From: Acidobacteriota bacterium
Lineage (GTDB): Bacteria > Acidobacteriota > Vicinamibacteria > Vicinamibacterales > Vicinamibacteraceae
DNA length: 64,000 nucleotides
Assembly: GCA_020845575.1 (NCBI GenBank)
Contig: JADLFL010000018.1
Location: 45,959-109,958, forward strand
Direction of reading: 5' to 3'
Positions 17,736-25,734 of this stretch are shown here, piece after piece. The notes beneath the pieces are model-generated. The model ran no database searches. It was not told the DNA's origin and was given only the letters and a program-made list of their open reading frames with translations. Positions within the stretch are counted from its first letter, which is position 1, and the number at the start of each line of letters is the position of its first letter. Made by a program: the position numbers and the translations under genes.

Positions 17736-18833
17736 CTACACGTTGAAGCGGAACAGAAGGACGTCGCCGTCCTGCACGACGTACTCCTTCCCTTCCGATC
17801 GCACCAGCCCCTGCTCGCGAGCCGGCTTCCAACCACCCACTCGCACGAAGTCGTCGTACGCCACGGTCTCGGCGCGGATGAACCCCTTCTCGAAGTCCGT
17901 GTGGATCACGCCGGCGGCGGCCGGTGCCTTGTCGCCCGCGTGGATCGTCCAGGCGCGCACTTCCTTCTCGCCCGCCGTGAAGTAGCTGCGAAGGCCGAGC
18001 AGGATGTAGGCCGCGCGCGCGAGCCGATCGAGTCCTGATTCCTCCAGCCCGAGCGACGAGAGGAACTCCAGGCGATCCGCCGCGTCGAGTTCGGCCAGTT
18101 CGGCCTCCACCTTCGCGGAGAACACGACGACGCCGGCGTTCTCGTGCTCCTCGGTGATGCGTGCGCGGAGTTGCTCGACCAAGGCGTTGCCCGTCGCGGC
18201 CTCGTCTTCGCGCACGTTCGCCGCGTACAGCACGGGCTTGGACGTCAGCAGATTGAGCGCCTTGAAGGCAGGCACGAGTTCGTCCGACGGCTCGTACAAC
18301 CGCGCCGGCTTGCCGGCTTCGAGCAGCGTCTTGACGGCCTCGACCATCGCGACTTCGGCCTTGGCCGCGGCGTCGCCCGATCGCGCCATCTTCACCGACT
18401 TCTCCAGGCGCTTCTCCACCGTGGCGAGATCCGACAGCCCGAGCTCGATGTTGATGATTTCGCGATCGCGCACCGGATCGGGTGCGCCCATCACGTGCTG
18501 GATGTTCTCGTCCTCGAAGCAGCGCACCACGTGGACAATCGCGTCGACCTCGCGGATGTTGTGCAGGAACTGGTTGCCCAATCCCTCCCCCTGACTCGCG
18601 CCCTTCACGAGGCCGGCGATGTCCACGAACTCCACGGACGCCGGCACCACCCGTTCCGGCGATACGAGCTTTTCGAGGCCGGTCAGGCGCGGGTCCGGCA
18701 CCATCACGATGCCCGTGTTCGGTTCGATGGTGGCGAACGGGTAGTTGGCGACGAGCGCGCCGGCCGAGGTGAGGGCGTTGAAGAGCGTGGACTTGCCCAC
18801 ATTAGGCAGGCCGACGATACCGAGTCGAAGCAT
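17736..18833 (-). CDS. ychF: Redox-responsive ATPase/GTPase YchF (OLA1 family)
   Basis: A 365-residue universally conserved P-loop protein. G1 is GLPNVGKSTLFNALT, G3 is DIAGLVKGASQGEGLGNQFL, and the G4 position reads NVRE in place of NKxD, the change that makes YchF prefer ATP. A coiled-coil region lies in the middle and the C-terminal TGS domain ends in GKEYVVQDGDVLLFRFNV. It is thought to act at the ribosome and in oxidative stress. ATG at 18833 is chosen because MLRLGIVGLPNVGKS is the standard N-terminus. It diverges from upp across 131 bases. Confidence 0.97.
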   Translation of the reverse strand: MLRLGIVGLPNVGKSTLFNALTSAGALVANYPFATIEPNTGIVMVPDPRLTGLEKLVSPERVVPASVEFVDIAGLVKGASQGEGLGNQFLHNIREVDAIVHVVRCFEDENIQHVMGAPDPVRDREIINIELGLSDLATVEKRLEKSVKMARSGDAAAKAEVAMVEAVKTLLEAGKPARLYEPSDELVPAFKALNLLTSKPVLYAANVREDEAATGNALVEQLRARITEEHENAGVVVFSAKVEAELAELDAADRLEFLSSLGLEESGLDRLARAAYILLGLRSYFTAGEKEVRAWTIHAGDKAPAAAGVIHTDFEKGFIRAETVAYDDFVRVGGWKPAREQGLVRSEGKEYVVQDGDVLLFRFNV

Positions 18834-18928
18834 GTGCGGGTGACGTGATGGCCGCGACGGACAGCCCATCTGCCCTCGCGCGAACCTCCAATCCTAACGC
18901 AGGCCGCGCCAGACCTGTCAGGAAGCGA

Positions 18929-18958
18929 TTGCCGACCGCCGCCGCGCTTCAGTACAGT
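18929..18958 (+). promoter_or_regulatory. Candidate sigma-70-type promoter for upp
   Basis: TTGCCG (18929-18934) and TACAGT (18953-18958) are separated by 18 bases, with the -10 hexamer only six bases before the chosen GTG start of upp at 18965. If used, the transcript would be nearly leaderless. The match is moderate and could be chance. Confidence 0.3.
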
Positions 18959-18964
18959 GCGCGC

Positions 18965-19588
18965 GTGCCGGTCCATCGCATCGACCACCCCGTGGCCCAG
19001 GAACTGCTCACGCACCTGCGCGACGCGCGGACGCCCTCGCCGCTCTTCCGGCAGTATGCGCAACGCCTCAGCGTGCTGATCGCCACCGAGGCCATGCGCG
19101 ACATCCCTACCGAGCCTGTCCTCGTCGAGACGCCGCTCGGGCCGGCCGACGGTGTACGTGTTGCGGCGGACGTGGTCGTGGTACCCGTGCTGCGCGCGGG
19201 GCTCGGCATGCTCGACGCGGTGCTGAGCGTGGTGCCGCACGCGCGCGTCGGGCACATCGGCCTGCAGCGCGACGAGGCGACGGCCGTGGCGTCGCAGTAC
19301 TACGCCAAATTCCCTGCGAGGCTCGAACAGAGCCTCGTCGTGCTCGTCGACCCGATGCTGGCGACGGGCGGCAGCGCCGTCGCATCGCTCGATCTCCTGA
19401 TTGCTCGTGGCGCGCGCGACATCCGGCTGCTGTGCATCGTCGCCGCACCGGAAGGGATACGCGAGGTGGAAGCGCACCACCCGCACGTGCGTATCTTCAC
19501 ACCCGCAATCGACAGCCACCTCAACGCGCGCAAGTTCATCGTTCCGGGTCTCGGCGATTTCGGCGATCGCCTGTTCGGCACGACGTGA
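18965..19588 (+). CDS. upp: Uracil phosphoribosyltransferase
   Basis: A 207-residue pyrimidine-salvage enzyme that makes UMP from uracil and PRPP. The PRPP-binding loop is VVLVDPMLATGGSA; VVPVLRAGLGMLDAVL, RDEATAVASQYYAKFP and the uracil-binding C-terminal VPGLGDFGDRLFGT are all typical. GTG at 18965 gives the standard length of about 208 residues; in-frame sequence before it shows no family similarity. Its 3' end faces that of the esterase gene with seven bases between. Confidence 0.96.
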   Translation: MPVHRIDHPVAQELLTHLRDARTPSPLFRQYAQRLSVLIATEAMRDIPTEPVLVETPLGPADGVRVAADVVVVPVLRAGLGMLDAVLSVVPHARVGHIGLQRDEATAVASQYYAKFPARLEQSLVVLVDPMLATGGSAVASLDLLIARGARDIRLLCIVAAPEGIREVEAHHPHVRIFTPAIDSHLNARKFIVPGLGDFGDRLFGTT

Positions 19589-19595
19589 CCGGCCC

Positions 19596-20963
19596 CTACC
19601 GTGCTTCGGTCGGTGGCTGGGGAATCCCTGACGGCGCTCGCCCTGTCGTCAGCGCGGTCTCCATCCAGTGTTCGAGACGACGCGTCTGCTCCAACGTCGT
19701 GTTGTGGCCCGTCGTCAACGCGAGCATCCACACCTTCGGGGCCGTGATGACGTTGAACGCCGAGAAGATCGACGTCGGTGGACACGTCTCGTCGTTGTAG
19801 CCCCAGGTGTAGATGCCCGGCGCCTTCACGCGACGCGCGAAGTTGACGACGTCGTAGTACGGCAGCGTCGCCAGCGCCTCGGGCGTCGCCTTCGGACCGG
19901 GTCGCGTGGGATGGAAGAAGTGCGGCCAACCGCCGGCGCGACCGCGCGCGTATCCGGTGAGATCCGAGAGCGCCGGATACGTCGACGAAAGCGCCTTGAC
20001 GCGCGGATCGAGCGCCGCCGTCACGATCGCCAACGCGCCGCCCTGGCTCCCGCCAACGACACCGAGGTTGGAACCGTCGTAGCCTGGCAGACTCGTGAGC
20101 ACGTCGTTGGCGCGCACGGTCGACAGATACACGCGTCTGAAGAAGAACCTGTCGCGATCCTCGACGTTGTTCATGAAGTAGCGCGAGAGGCTGCCGGCAC
20201 CCAAACCCGTGTAGACGACCGGATCGAGCGTGACGGGCAGGCCGTGGATGCCGATCTGCAGCGTGATGATGCCGCGCCGGCAGGGCTCGATGAGGCCGCG
20301 ATACGGTCTGACACCCGCGCCGGGCACCGACAGCAGCGCCGGGTGCGGTCCCGGCGTCGTCGGCTCGCACAGGATGCCGTACATGCGACTCGTCGTGGTC
20401 GCGTCCGGATCGAGGCCAACGGTCTGGAAGCTGACCTGAGACACGCTGATGCCGGCCCCGCCATACGTAGGCAACGGCTCACGCGTCAGATCGACGGGGA
20501 TGCGTGCGAGCCTCTCCTTGCCGGCGCGCCAGAACGTGTCGAAGTCCACCGGATCCGACACTGTCGGTCCGATGCGCGACGGATCGAATCCCGCCGTACC
20601 GACCCCGCGATAGCTGCGCCCTTCGTGGTCTGCCGTTCCGATGCACCGCAGGAATCCCGGGGATGTCATCGTGCCGGCCTCCACGACGACCAGCGCCGCG
20701 CCGCTCGTGACCTCGCGCGTCACCGTCGGTGGCAGCATCTCGGGACCGCACCGCACGGTCACCGTCACACCCGGCAGCGACCGTCCATCGCGCCGCACGT
20801 CGACGCTGAACGCCGCCGGCGCCCCGACGGCATACGTCCACGTCGGATTGGTCGGCGTGACGACGATGTCGAGCGCGCCCGTGACGACGTCCTGCGCGCG
20901 CACCCCTGAAGCCAGGAACACGCCCCCCAGAACCACTCCCGCAACCTGCACCAATGTCCGCAT
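19596..20963 (-). CDS. Secreted acetyl xylan esterase-type hydrolase (CE7-like)
   Basis: A 455-residue exported protein with a signal peptide (VAGVVLGGVFLASGVRAQ). After an immunoglobulin-like N-terminal region of about 130 residues comes an alpha/beta-hydrolase domain resembling cephalosporin-C deacetylase/acetyl xylan esterases: the nucleophile elbow GVVGGSQGGALAI (Ser in GGSQGG), the Asp region TWGYNDETCPPTS and the His region LALTTGHNTT. Substrates in the family are small acetylated sugars. The family's usual RGQG box is not obvious here. ATG at 20963 opens the signal peptide; longer in-frame sequence enters a repeat array and is rejected. Confidence 0.82.
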   Translation of the reverse strand: MRTLVQVAGVVLGGVFLASGVRAQDVVTGALDIVVTPTNPTWTYAVGAPAAFSVDVRRDGRSLPGVTVTVRCGPEMLPPTVTREVTSGAALVVVEAGTMTSPGFLRCIGTADHEGRSYRGVGTAGFDPSRIGPTVSDPVDFDTFWRAGKERLARIPVDLTREPLPTYGGAGISVSQVSFQTVGLDPDATTTSRMYGILCEPTTPGPHPALLSVPGAGVRPYRGLIEPCRRGIITLQIGIHGLPVTLDPVVYTGLGAGSLSRYFMNNVEDRDRFFFRRVYLSTVRANDVLTSLPGYDGSNLGVVGGSQGGALAIVTAALDPRVKALSSTYPALSDLTGYARGRAGGWPHFFHPTRPGPKATPEALATLPYYDVVNFARRVKAPGIYTWGYNDETCPPTSIFSAFNVITAPKVWMLALTTGHNTTLEQTRRLEHWMETALTTGRAPSGIPQPPTEAR

Positions 20964-20994
20964 GAGCGCAGATCCTAGTGCAGGACCGGCGACC

Positions 20995-21060
20995 ACCGGC
21001 AACCGGCAACCCGGCAACCGGCCAACCCGGCACCCGGCAACCCGGCAACCGGCCAACGGG
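20995..21060. repeat. GGCAACC/GGCACCC repeat array
   Basis: About 66 bases of imperfect tandem units of CCGGCAACCGGCAACC type, in the gap upstream of the esterase gene and upstream of the tRNA-Val promoter. It runs directly into a GC-rich hairpin at 21058-21085. Confidence 0.85.
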
Positions 21061-21085
21061 CGGGCCGGGCAAGCGCGGCCCGCCC
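21058..21085. terminator. GC-rich hairpin (possible terminator or REP element)
   Basis: Arms GGGCGGGCC (21058-21066) and GGCCCGCCC (21077-21085) pair perfectly over nine bases with a ten-base loop. No T-run follows, so intrinsic termination is uncertain. Confidence 0.35.
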
Positions 21086-21100
21086 TCCCCCGTCCTCGGC

Positions 21101-21129
21101 TTGTCGACGAACGGCCGATACGCTATAGT
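21101..21129 (+). promoter_or_regulatory. Sigma-70-type promoter of tRNA-Val
   Basis: TTGTCG (21101-21106), a 17-base spacer and TATAGT (21124-21129) lie 57 bases before the tRNA. Spacing and hexamers are close to consensus for this GC-rich genome, and the location matches a stable-RNA promoter. Confidence 0.55.
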
Positions 21130-21185
21130 TCGTGGTTCGGGCTGGTCATCAGATGATGATCGGAAGCGAGCACTCCTCTCGGCGT

Positions 21186-21260
21186 GCGCAGTTGGCTCAG
21201 CGGTAGAGCACCGCCTTCACACGGCGGGGGTCACTGGTTCGAATCCAGTACTGCGCACCA
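21186..21260 (+). tRNA. tRNA-Val (CAC)
   Basis: A full cloverleaf can be drawn by eye: acceptor GCGCAGT pairs with ACTGCGC, D-arm GCTC/GAGC, anticodon stem CCGCC/GGCGG with loop TTCACAC (anticodon CAC at 21218-21220), T-arm ACTGG-TTCGAAT-CCAGT, discriminator A and an encoded CCA at 21258-21260. The anticodon reads GUG valine codons. A decayed tRNA-like stretch and a small accessory island follow it. Confidence 0.95.
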
Positions 21261-21266
21261 TCATTT

Positions 21267-21350
21267 TCCTAATGAATTCGACGGTGTCCAGACTGAGTCG
21301 CGCCGGGCTCTGAGCCAGGAGTCGTGGGTTCGAGTCCTGCCTGAGGAGCA
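21267..21350 (+). pseudogene. Decayed tRNA-like sequence
   Basis: Just after tRNA-Val, bases 21324-21340 form a T-arm-like hairpin (GTGGG-TTCGAGT-CCTGC) followed by CTGAGGAGCA. An anticodon-arm-like hairpin precedes it (CCGGG-CTCTGAG-CCAGG, one mismatch), whose loop would give anticodon CTG (Gln). The acceptor stem pairs at only about five of seven positions and no good D-arm is seen. It is best read as a tRNA remnant or a chance resemblance. Confidence 0.3.
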
Positions 21351-21404
21351 GCACGGCCGCCGCCGATAAACCTAAGCATCTTGGGTTATAGTGGTGTCTA
21401 CGCC

Positions 21405-21608
21405 ATGAAGGTGCGCGACATCATCAAGCGACTGCAGGCGGACGGCTGGATCCTCGAGACGCAGCGCGGTAGCCACCGCCAGTTCGTCAACCCGGCGTTC
21501 TCCGACAGGAAGGTCACCGTGAACGGCAAGCCGGGCAACGACTACTCCGGCGATTTGTTGCGCTGGATCTTCGAGCAGGCCGGATGGGACTGGAAGACGC
21601 GCCGCTGA
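21405..21608 (+). CDS. hicA: HicA-family mRNA interferase toxin
   Basis: A 67-residue protein of standard HicA size. It shows the double-stranded-RNA-binding-like fold pattern: MKVRDIIKRLQADGWILETQ, then RGSHRQF with the catalytic His24 conserved in HicA, then KVTVNGKPGNDYSGDLLRWIFEQAG. HicA cleaves mRNA and is normally silenced by HicB encoded beside it. A TATAGT hexamer at 21387-21392 may be its -10 box, leaving a very short leader. The next gene downstream (41 bases) is not a recognisable HicB, which is unusual. It lies just after a tRNA, a common site for acquired genes. Confidence 0.85.
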   Translation: MKVRDIIKRLQADGWILETQRGSHRQFVNPAFSDRKVTVNGKPGNDYSGDLLRWIFEQAGWDWKTRR

Positions 21609-21648
21609 TGGCATCCTCCTCACACACAGATAGACAGGAGAAATAGTG

Positions 21649-21981
21649 ATGGATCGCGTGCAGCAGTTGCAGTCGTTGTGTGGCGAACTCTATCAGGTGC
21701 TCGGCACGGCTGGTGCGCCGGAGGCCGTGTTGGACAAGGTCTGGGCCGCCGCCGCAGGCAAGCCGATCCCGGACGTGCGCCTTTTGCCGATCCACGTGTC
21801 GGACTTCGACGAGATCCGCGAACGACAGGACATGATCGACGCGGTGGCCGCGTTGATGGCCCCGCGCCGTGCCGCGCTCATCGGCGCCGAAGGTGGCCGA
21901 AGCACGTCGAAAAAGAAGGCCGCCGCCGCTCGCGCGAACGGCCGCAAGGGTGGACGACCGCGCAAGACGGCGACTGCGTAG
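21649..21981 (+). CDS. Small basic-tailed protein next to hicA, possible antitoxin
   Basis: A 110-residue protein I do not recognise. The first 75 residues look helical and acidic (QQLQSLCGELYQVLGTAGAP, DFDEIRERQDMIDAVAALM); the tail is strongly basic with an AT-hook-like end (AAARANGRKGGRPRKTATA) that could contact nucleic acid. A good Shine-Dalgarno (AGGAG at 21636-21640) precedes ATG 21649 by eight bases; a GTG at 21646 in the same frame is the alternative. It follows hicA closely on the same strand, so it occupies the place of HicB, but it shows neither the HicB partial RNase-H fold motif nor an obvious ribbon-helix-helix. The antitoxin role is inference from position only. Confidence 0.65.
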   Translation: MDRVQQLQSLCGELYQVLGTAGAPEAVLDKVWAAAAGKPIPDVRLLPIHVSDFDEIRERQDMIDAVAALMAPRRAALIGAEGGRSTSKKKAAAARANGRKGGRPRKTATA

Positions 21982-21989
21982 GATGTGGA

Positions 21990-22118
21990 ATGCGTGACGC
22001 CACGCTTGCCGCGGTGATGTGGGAAGCGCGTCACGCGCTCCTCTTCAACGCAGACCTCGCGAAGCCCGCGAAACGGATCAGGGTGAGGACGACCCGATCG
22101 GGAACGCAACAGCCATGA
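21990..22118 (+). CDS. Short hypothetical ORF in the hicA island
   Basis: A possible 42-residue peptide (MRDATLAAVMWEARHALLFN then a basic tail with KPAKRIRVRTTR). No family is recognised. Support is positional: it starts eight bases after the previous stop and its own stop overlaps the next ATG in an ATGA arrangement at 22115-22118. It could equally be non-coding. Confidence 0.3.
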   Translation: MRDATLAAVMWEARHALLFNADLAKPAKRIRVRTTRSGTQQP

Positions 22119-22297
22119 CCGACGACGACAACCCGCCGCTGACACCCGTTCTCATGAACCGCATGCGGCCTGCCGCGGACGTGCTCCCGCCGAGCATCGT
22201 CGAGCAACTCGGCCTTCGTCAGCGTGGAACTCAGGCGACACCGGCGACGCCGACGAAGGTCTCAGTTCCACTCGCTGAAGCGCTGAAAGGCGAGTGA
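22115..22297 (+). CDS. Short hypothetical protein in the hicA island
   Basis: A 60-residue frame beginning MTDDDNPPLTPVLMNRMRPA, with Pro-rich and acidic content and an amphipathic C-terminal stretch (VSVPLAEALKGE). It resembles no family I know. It is coupled to the preceding short frame by ATGA, and ends eight bases before the stop of the convergent cytochrome gene. Confidence 0.4.
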   Translation: MTDDDNPPLTPVLMNRMRPAADVLPPSIVEQLGLRQRGTQATPATPTKVSVPLAEALKGE

Positions 22298-22305
22298 ACG
22301 CCGGC

Positions 22306-24654
22306 TCACGGCAGGCCGAGTTGGCGCGCCAGCTGTTGCAGTCCGGAGTCGTCCGGTGCCAGCACACGAAGACGACCGACATAGCGACGCGCACGTTCGA
22401 TGTCGCGTGTCTTCTGCGCTACGCCGAGCCCGGCGTCCAGCAGATCGCGGTCGTCGGGATGCCGCGCCAATGCGGCGTCGATCACACCGAACGCATCGAC
22501 GAAGCGCGACTGCGCGTCGAGGGCCAGCGCGTACGCAAAGGCGTATCGCGGTTCGTCGGGCTCGGCGCGCGCGGCGCGTGCCATGAGATCCACGGCTTCC
22601 GCGCCGCGCTGCTGGCGATAGACCGACAGTCCCAGCGCGTACAGCAGCGCGCCGTTCTCCGGTATCGCTGTCAGGCCGCGTCGAAGCGTCTGCTCGGCCT
22701 GCGCTTCCCGACCGGCATGGCGCTGGAGCTCGGCGAGATTGACGTACGCCGGGATGAACCACGGCGTGCGACGAATCGCGGTCTCGTAGCGTGCCATCGC
22801 GGCGTCGACGCGACCGGCCTTCTCATCGAGTAACGCGATGTTGACGTGGGACTCCGGGCGATCCGCGTTGAATCGTGCCGACGCCTGCACCTCGTCCAGT
22901 CCCTTCGCCAACGCCGCCTGTTGTGCGGACGTCAGCCACGCCGCGGGCTCCCCTGCCAGCGCCGACGCGGCTTCCAGACGAATGGCGCGAAGCGGGTCGT
23001 CGAGCAGGCGGCCGGCCACGCGCGCACGCGCCGCCGGGTCGAGCGTCGACACGCCCTGAGCGACGGCAAGGCGCACGAGCGGATCGGCATCAGCGGCAAG
23101 GGCGTCGAGCGTCGTGTCGAGGCCAGTCGGCGCCACGCGCGACAGCGACTCGATGGCCGTCCCACGAACGATCGCGGGCTGAGCAGCGTCGCGCGCGATC
23201 GCTGCGAGTCCGGGACCAGCGTCTGCGCGCCCGTGTCGCGCGGCGGCGACTGCGTCGGCCACCTGCGGCCGCGCGCGCCACCTCGGCGTTCGCCAGCGAT
23301 CGAGCGCGGCAGCTGCCCACGCCGGCGTCTTGCCGGCATGACACGACGTGCATGTGTCCTTGACGCCCAGCCGTTCCGTGAGATCCGGGCGCGGCACGCG
23401 GAAGCCGTGATCGTGACGCGTGTCGACGCCCATGTAGGTTTCGGTCGGCATGTGACACGCCACGCACGACGCACCGGTGCTGCCTGGCGCATGACCGTGG
23501 TGCGCACGCACGTCGAACGTCGACGGCAGGTGGCACTGCGCGCACAACGCGTTACCGCCGGCTTTCGGTTTCAGGCTGTGCGGATCGTGGCAATCGCTGC
23601 ACGTGACGCCGGCGGCGTACATGCGGCTCTGGAGGAACGAGCCGTAGTTGTAGACCTCGTCCTGCATCTGACCGTCGGCGCGATACAGGCCCTCGGACAG
23701 AAACGCCGGTGCGTACGCGTCGAGCCATGGCTGCCCGGGCACGTGACCGTCGACTCGCTCCGAGCGCCGCGCGTGGCACGGCGCGCAGATCTCCACCTCA
23801 TGCCGTCTCGTGTCGGCGGCAGGACTCCGTCTGGCGATGCCCGTCTTCATGTCCATCGCCCACGTCACGTGCCGGCGATCGCGCATCGACGCCGTGAGCT
23901 CCATGCCGGCTGGCGTCGCGGGAGCAGGCGCCCCCGCTCGACGCGCGTCAGCCCAGGCCACATGCGCCGACGCGGGTCCGTGGCACGCCTCGCACGAGAC
24001 GTCCATCTCCGACCAGGTCGTCTTGTAGGTATCCGCATCCGCGTCGTAGCCCTTTCGCAGGTTCGTCGAGTGACACGCCGCGCACTGCGCATTCCAGTTC
24101 TGCGCGAACCCGGTCCAGTGCAGGACGTCGCCGTGGCTGACGTTGTCATTCGGATACAGGTGGTACCAGCGCTGCCCGCCGTCGGCTTTCGCGCGCGCGT
24201 CCCACACCACGCTCAGCGCCTGGTAGCGGCCGCCCGGGAAGGCAATCAAGTATTGCTGCAGCGGGTACACGCCGAAGACGTACGCGACCTCGTACTCGGT
24301 CATCGCGCCGTCCGGCCCATCGGTCGAGACGATGAAGCGCGAATCGCGCGTGGTGAAGCGCGTCGTCACGCCGCCGTAGGTGAAAGAGGTGTTGCGAAAG
24401 TCGCCGAGCACGGTGGTCGGCGTCGCCTCCTGCATCGCGAGGTCGTGGTGCGAGCCTTCCCAGCGTCGCACCTCGGCCTCGTGGCAGCGCCCGCACTGCT
24501 GGCGTCCGACGTACGCGACATCGGTCGAAGCGACGGCATCTCCCGAGCGATTCCCGCGCGCGTCAGCCGGAGGCGATGGGTCGCGGCGGCACCCGCCGAG
24601 TGCCACCACCATGAGCGCGGACAGAAGCCACGCCGCGCCAGTCGCCATACGCAT
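22306..24654 (-). CDS. Eight-haem c-type cytochrome with HEAT-like and TPR repeats, lipoprotein
   Basis: A 782-residue exported protein. The N-terminus has a lipobox (VALGGC), so it is probably a lipoprotein. The first half carries eight CxxCH sites (CGRCH, CAACH, CEACH, CAPCH, CSDCH, CAQCH, CVACH, CTSCH), resembling the cytochrome c554/octahaem-type fold. After the last haem come Ala-rich HEAT-like repeats (ASALAGEPAAWLTSAQQAAL region) and then at least four TPR units (PAYVNLAELQRHAGREAQAE and following) to the C-terminus. Such multihaem-TPR proteins occur widely in Acidobacteria and Planctomycetes; their redox partner is unknown. GTG or ATG codons within the first few residues are alternative starts. 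Confidence 0.85.
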   Translation of the reverse strand: MRMATGAAWLLSALMVVALGGCRRDPSPPADARGNRSGDAVASTDVAYVGRQQCGRCHEAEVRRWEGSHHDLAMQEATPTTVLGDFRNTSFTYGGVTTRFTTRDSRFIVSTDGPDGAMTEYEVAYVFGVYPLQQYLIAFPGGRYQALSVVWDARAKADGGQRWYHLYPNDNVSHGDVLHWTGFAQNWNAQCAACHSTNLRKGYDADADTYKTTWSEMDVSCEACHGPASAHVAWADARRAGAPAPATPAGMELTASMRDRRHVTWAMDMKTGIARRSPAADTRRHEVEICAPCHARRSERVDGHVPGQPWLDAYAPAFLSEGLYRADGQMQDEVYNYGSFLQSRMYAAGVTCSDCHDPHSLKPKAGGNALCAQCHLPSTFDVRAHHGHAPGSTGASCVACHMPTETYMGVDTRHDHGFRVPRPDLTERLGVKDTCTSCHAGKTPAWAAAALDRWRTPRWRARPQVADAVAAARHGRADAGPGLAAIARDAAQPAIVRGTAIESLSRVAPTGLDTTLDALAADADPLVRLAVAQGVSTLDPAARARVAGRLLDDPLRAIRLEAASALAGEPAAWLTSAQQAALAKGLDEVQASARFNADRPESHVNIALLDEKAGRVDAAMARYETAIRRTPWFIPAYVNLAELQRHAGREAQAEQTLRRGLTAIPENGALLYALGLSVYRQQRGAEAVDLMARAARAEPDEPRYAFAYALALDAQSRFVDAFGVIDAALARHPDDRDLLDAGLGVAQKTRDIERARRYVGRLRVLAPDDSGLQQLARQLGLP

Positions 24655-24669
24655 GCGGGAGCACTATAG

Positions 24670-24701
24670 CCGGCAACGGGCAACGGGCAACCGGCAACCG
24701 G
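24670..24701. repeat. GGCAACC/GGCAACG repeat array
   Basis: About 32 bases of CCGGCAACGGGCAACGGG-type units immediately upstream of the octahaem cytochrome gene. The rest of the 24655-24865 gap contains only GC-rich sequence with GGGTAGGGGCGGC-like stretches; I see no gene in it. Confidence 0.8.
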
Positions 24702-24865
24702 ACGCACGAGCAGACATCGGGTCCGCCTTCGAGCTGACGCGCTACGGCGCGGCAAGCAAGGACGGAGACGGTCCGGCCCGCCCTACCAATCTGGACGTGG
24801 TGCGGCGACACGCCGGGTAGGGGCGGCTCTCCGAGCCAGACCCTCCAGCGGCGCGTCTGGTCGCG

Positions 24866-25471
24866 CTATGCGCGGCGACGACGCAGGGCGAGGCCAGCGA
24901 GGGCTGTGCCGAGCAGGAGCAGCGACGCCGGTTCGGGTACGGCGGTCAGACGCGCCCGAATCTCGCCTCCCGGGAACGTACTCGAGTGGATGTTGAGGTA
25001 CGCGCGCCCGGTCTGCAGACCAGCAAGCAGGACCGCTTCCGCTCCCGTGGTACCACCGTTGGCCGTGATGAACGAGGGGTCGTACGACGCTGCGTCAGTC
25101 ATGTCGAACGTGTGAACGTAGGTCCCGCTCGTCACACCCGACGGAAACCCGACGAAGGTCGGAACCTGCGTGGCGACACCGGCGTTGCCGACGCCAGGAT
25201 CCGTCGTGCAGCAGTGGATGTGCGACACGGTGGTGTTGCCGCTCAACCCCGAGAACGTCGCCTCCACGCGCATCGTGTGCGCAACGGGGTCGAACCAGAT
25301 ATCGGCCCATCCCGTGCCCGGCGCGCCGACAACCTCGGGTGCGAGCGCACCGCTGAACAGGATGGGGGCGGCTGTCGCAGGCGACGCAGCGAACAGCACC
25401 GCAGCGGCCAGCGACGTGGGGACGAGGGACTTCCGCAGGCGGAACACGGACGTCAACACGGAGATGCGCAT
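24866..25471 (-). CDS. CHRD-domain exported protein with PEP-CTERM sorting tail
   Basis: A 201-residue secreted protein. It has a signal peptide (about residues 1-35, ending ASPATAA), one CHRD domain (ILFSGALAPEVVGAPGTG, SHIHCCTTDPGVGNAG, GGEIRARLTAV) and a C-terminal PEP-CTERM signal: VPEPASLLLLGTALAGLALR followed by RRR. PEP-CTERM tails are recognised by exosortase, which links export to extracellular polysaccharide; no exosortase gene is in the window. CHRD domains are known from chordin and many bacterial surface proteins of unknown role. A strong Shine-Dalgarno (GGAGG, complement of 25477-25481) fixes the start. Confidence 0.92.
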   Translation of the reverse strand: MRISVLTSVFRLRKSLVPTSLAAAVLFAASPATAAPILFSGALAPEVVGAPGTGWADIWFDPVAHTMRVEATFSGLSGNTTVSHIHCCTTDPGVGNAGVATQVPTFVGFPSGVTSGTYVHTFDMTDAASYDPSFITANGGTTGAEAVLLAGLQTGRAYLNIHSSTFPGGEIRARLTAVPEPASLLLLGTALAGLALRRRRA

Positions 25472-25734
25472 CTGAGCCTCCGAACGGCGCACGGCGCCGA
25501 CGTAGAGGTGGAAGGACAGGCCTGAGGGACAGCACCTGACTCTACGCCCACCGGATCGGCACGGCAAGCACAGCCGTTGACGCGACAGGGATGGCTCGAC
25601 GCGCCAGCCGTTCCGCCGTAGCAAACCTGCCCCAGGCCCAGGGACTTGAATTGGGATAGCATCGACCTGTCTGTACAGCCGGCGTTCCGCTCGTCCGCGT
25701 CGCGTTGCGTCCGGTTGTCTCAACGGGGGTGTCG

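Noticed and set aside
20964..21056. Upstream extension of the esterase through the repeat array
   Set aside because: It would translate the GGCAACC repeats into Cys/Arg-rich sequence ahead of a normal signal peptide.
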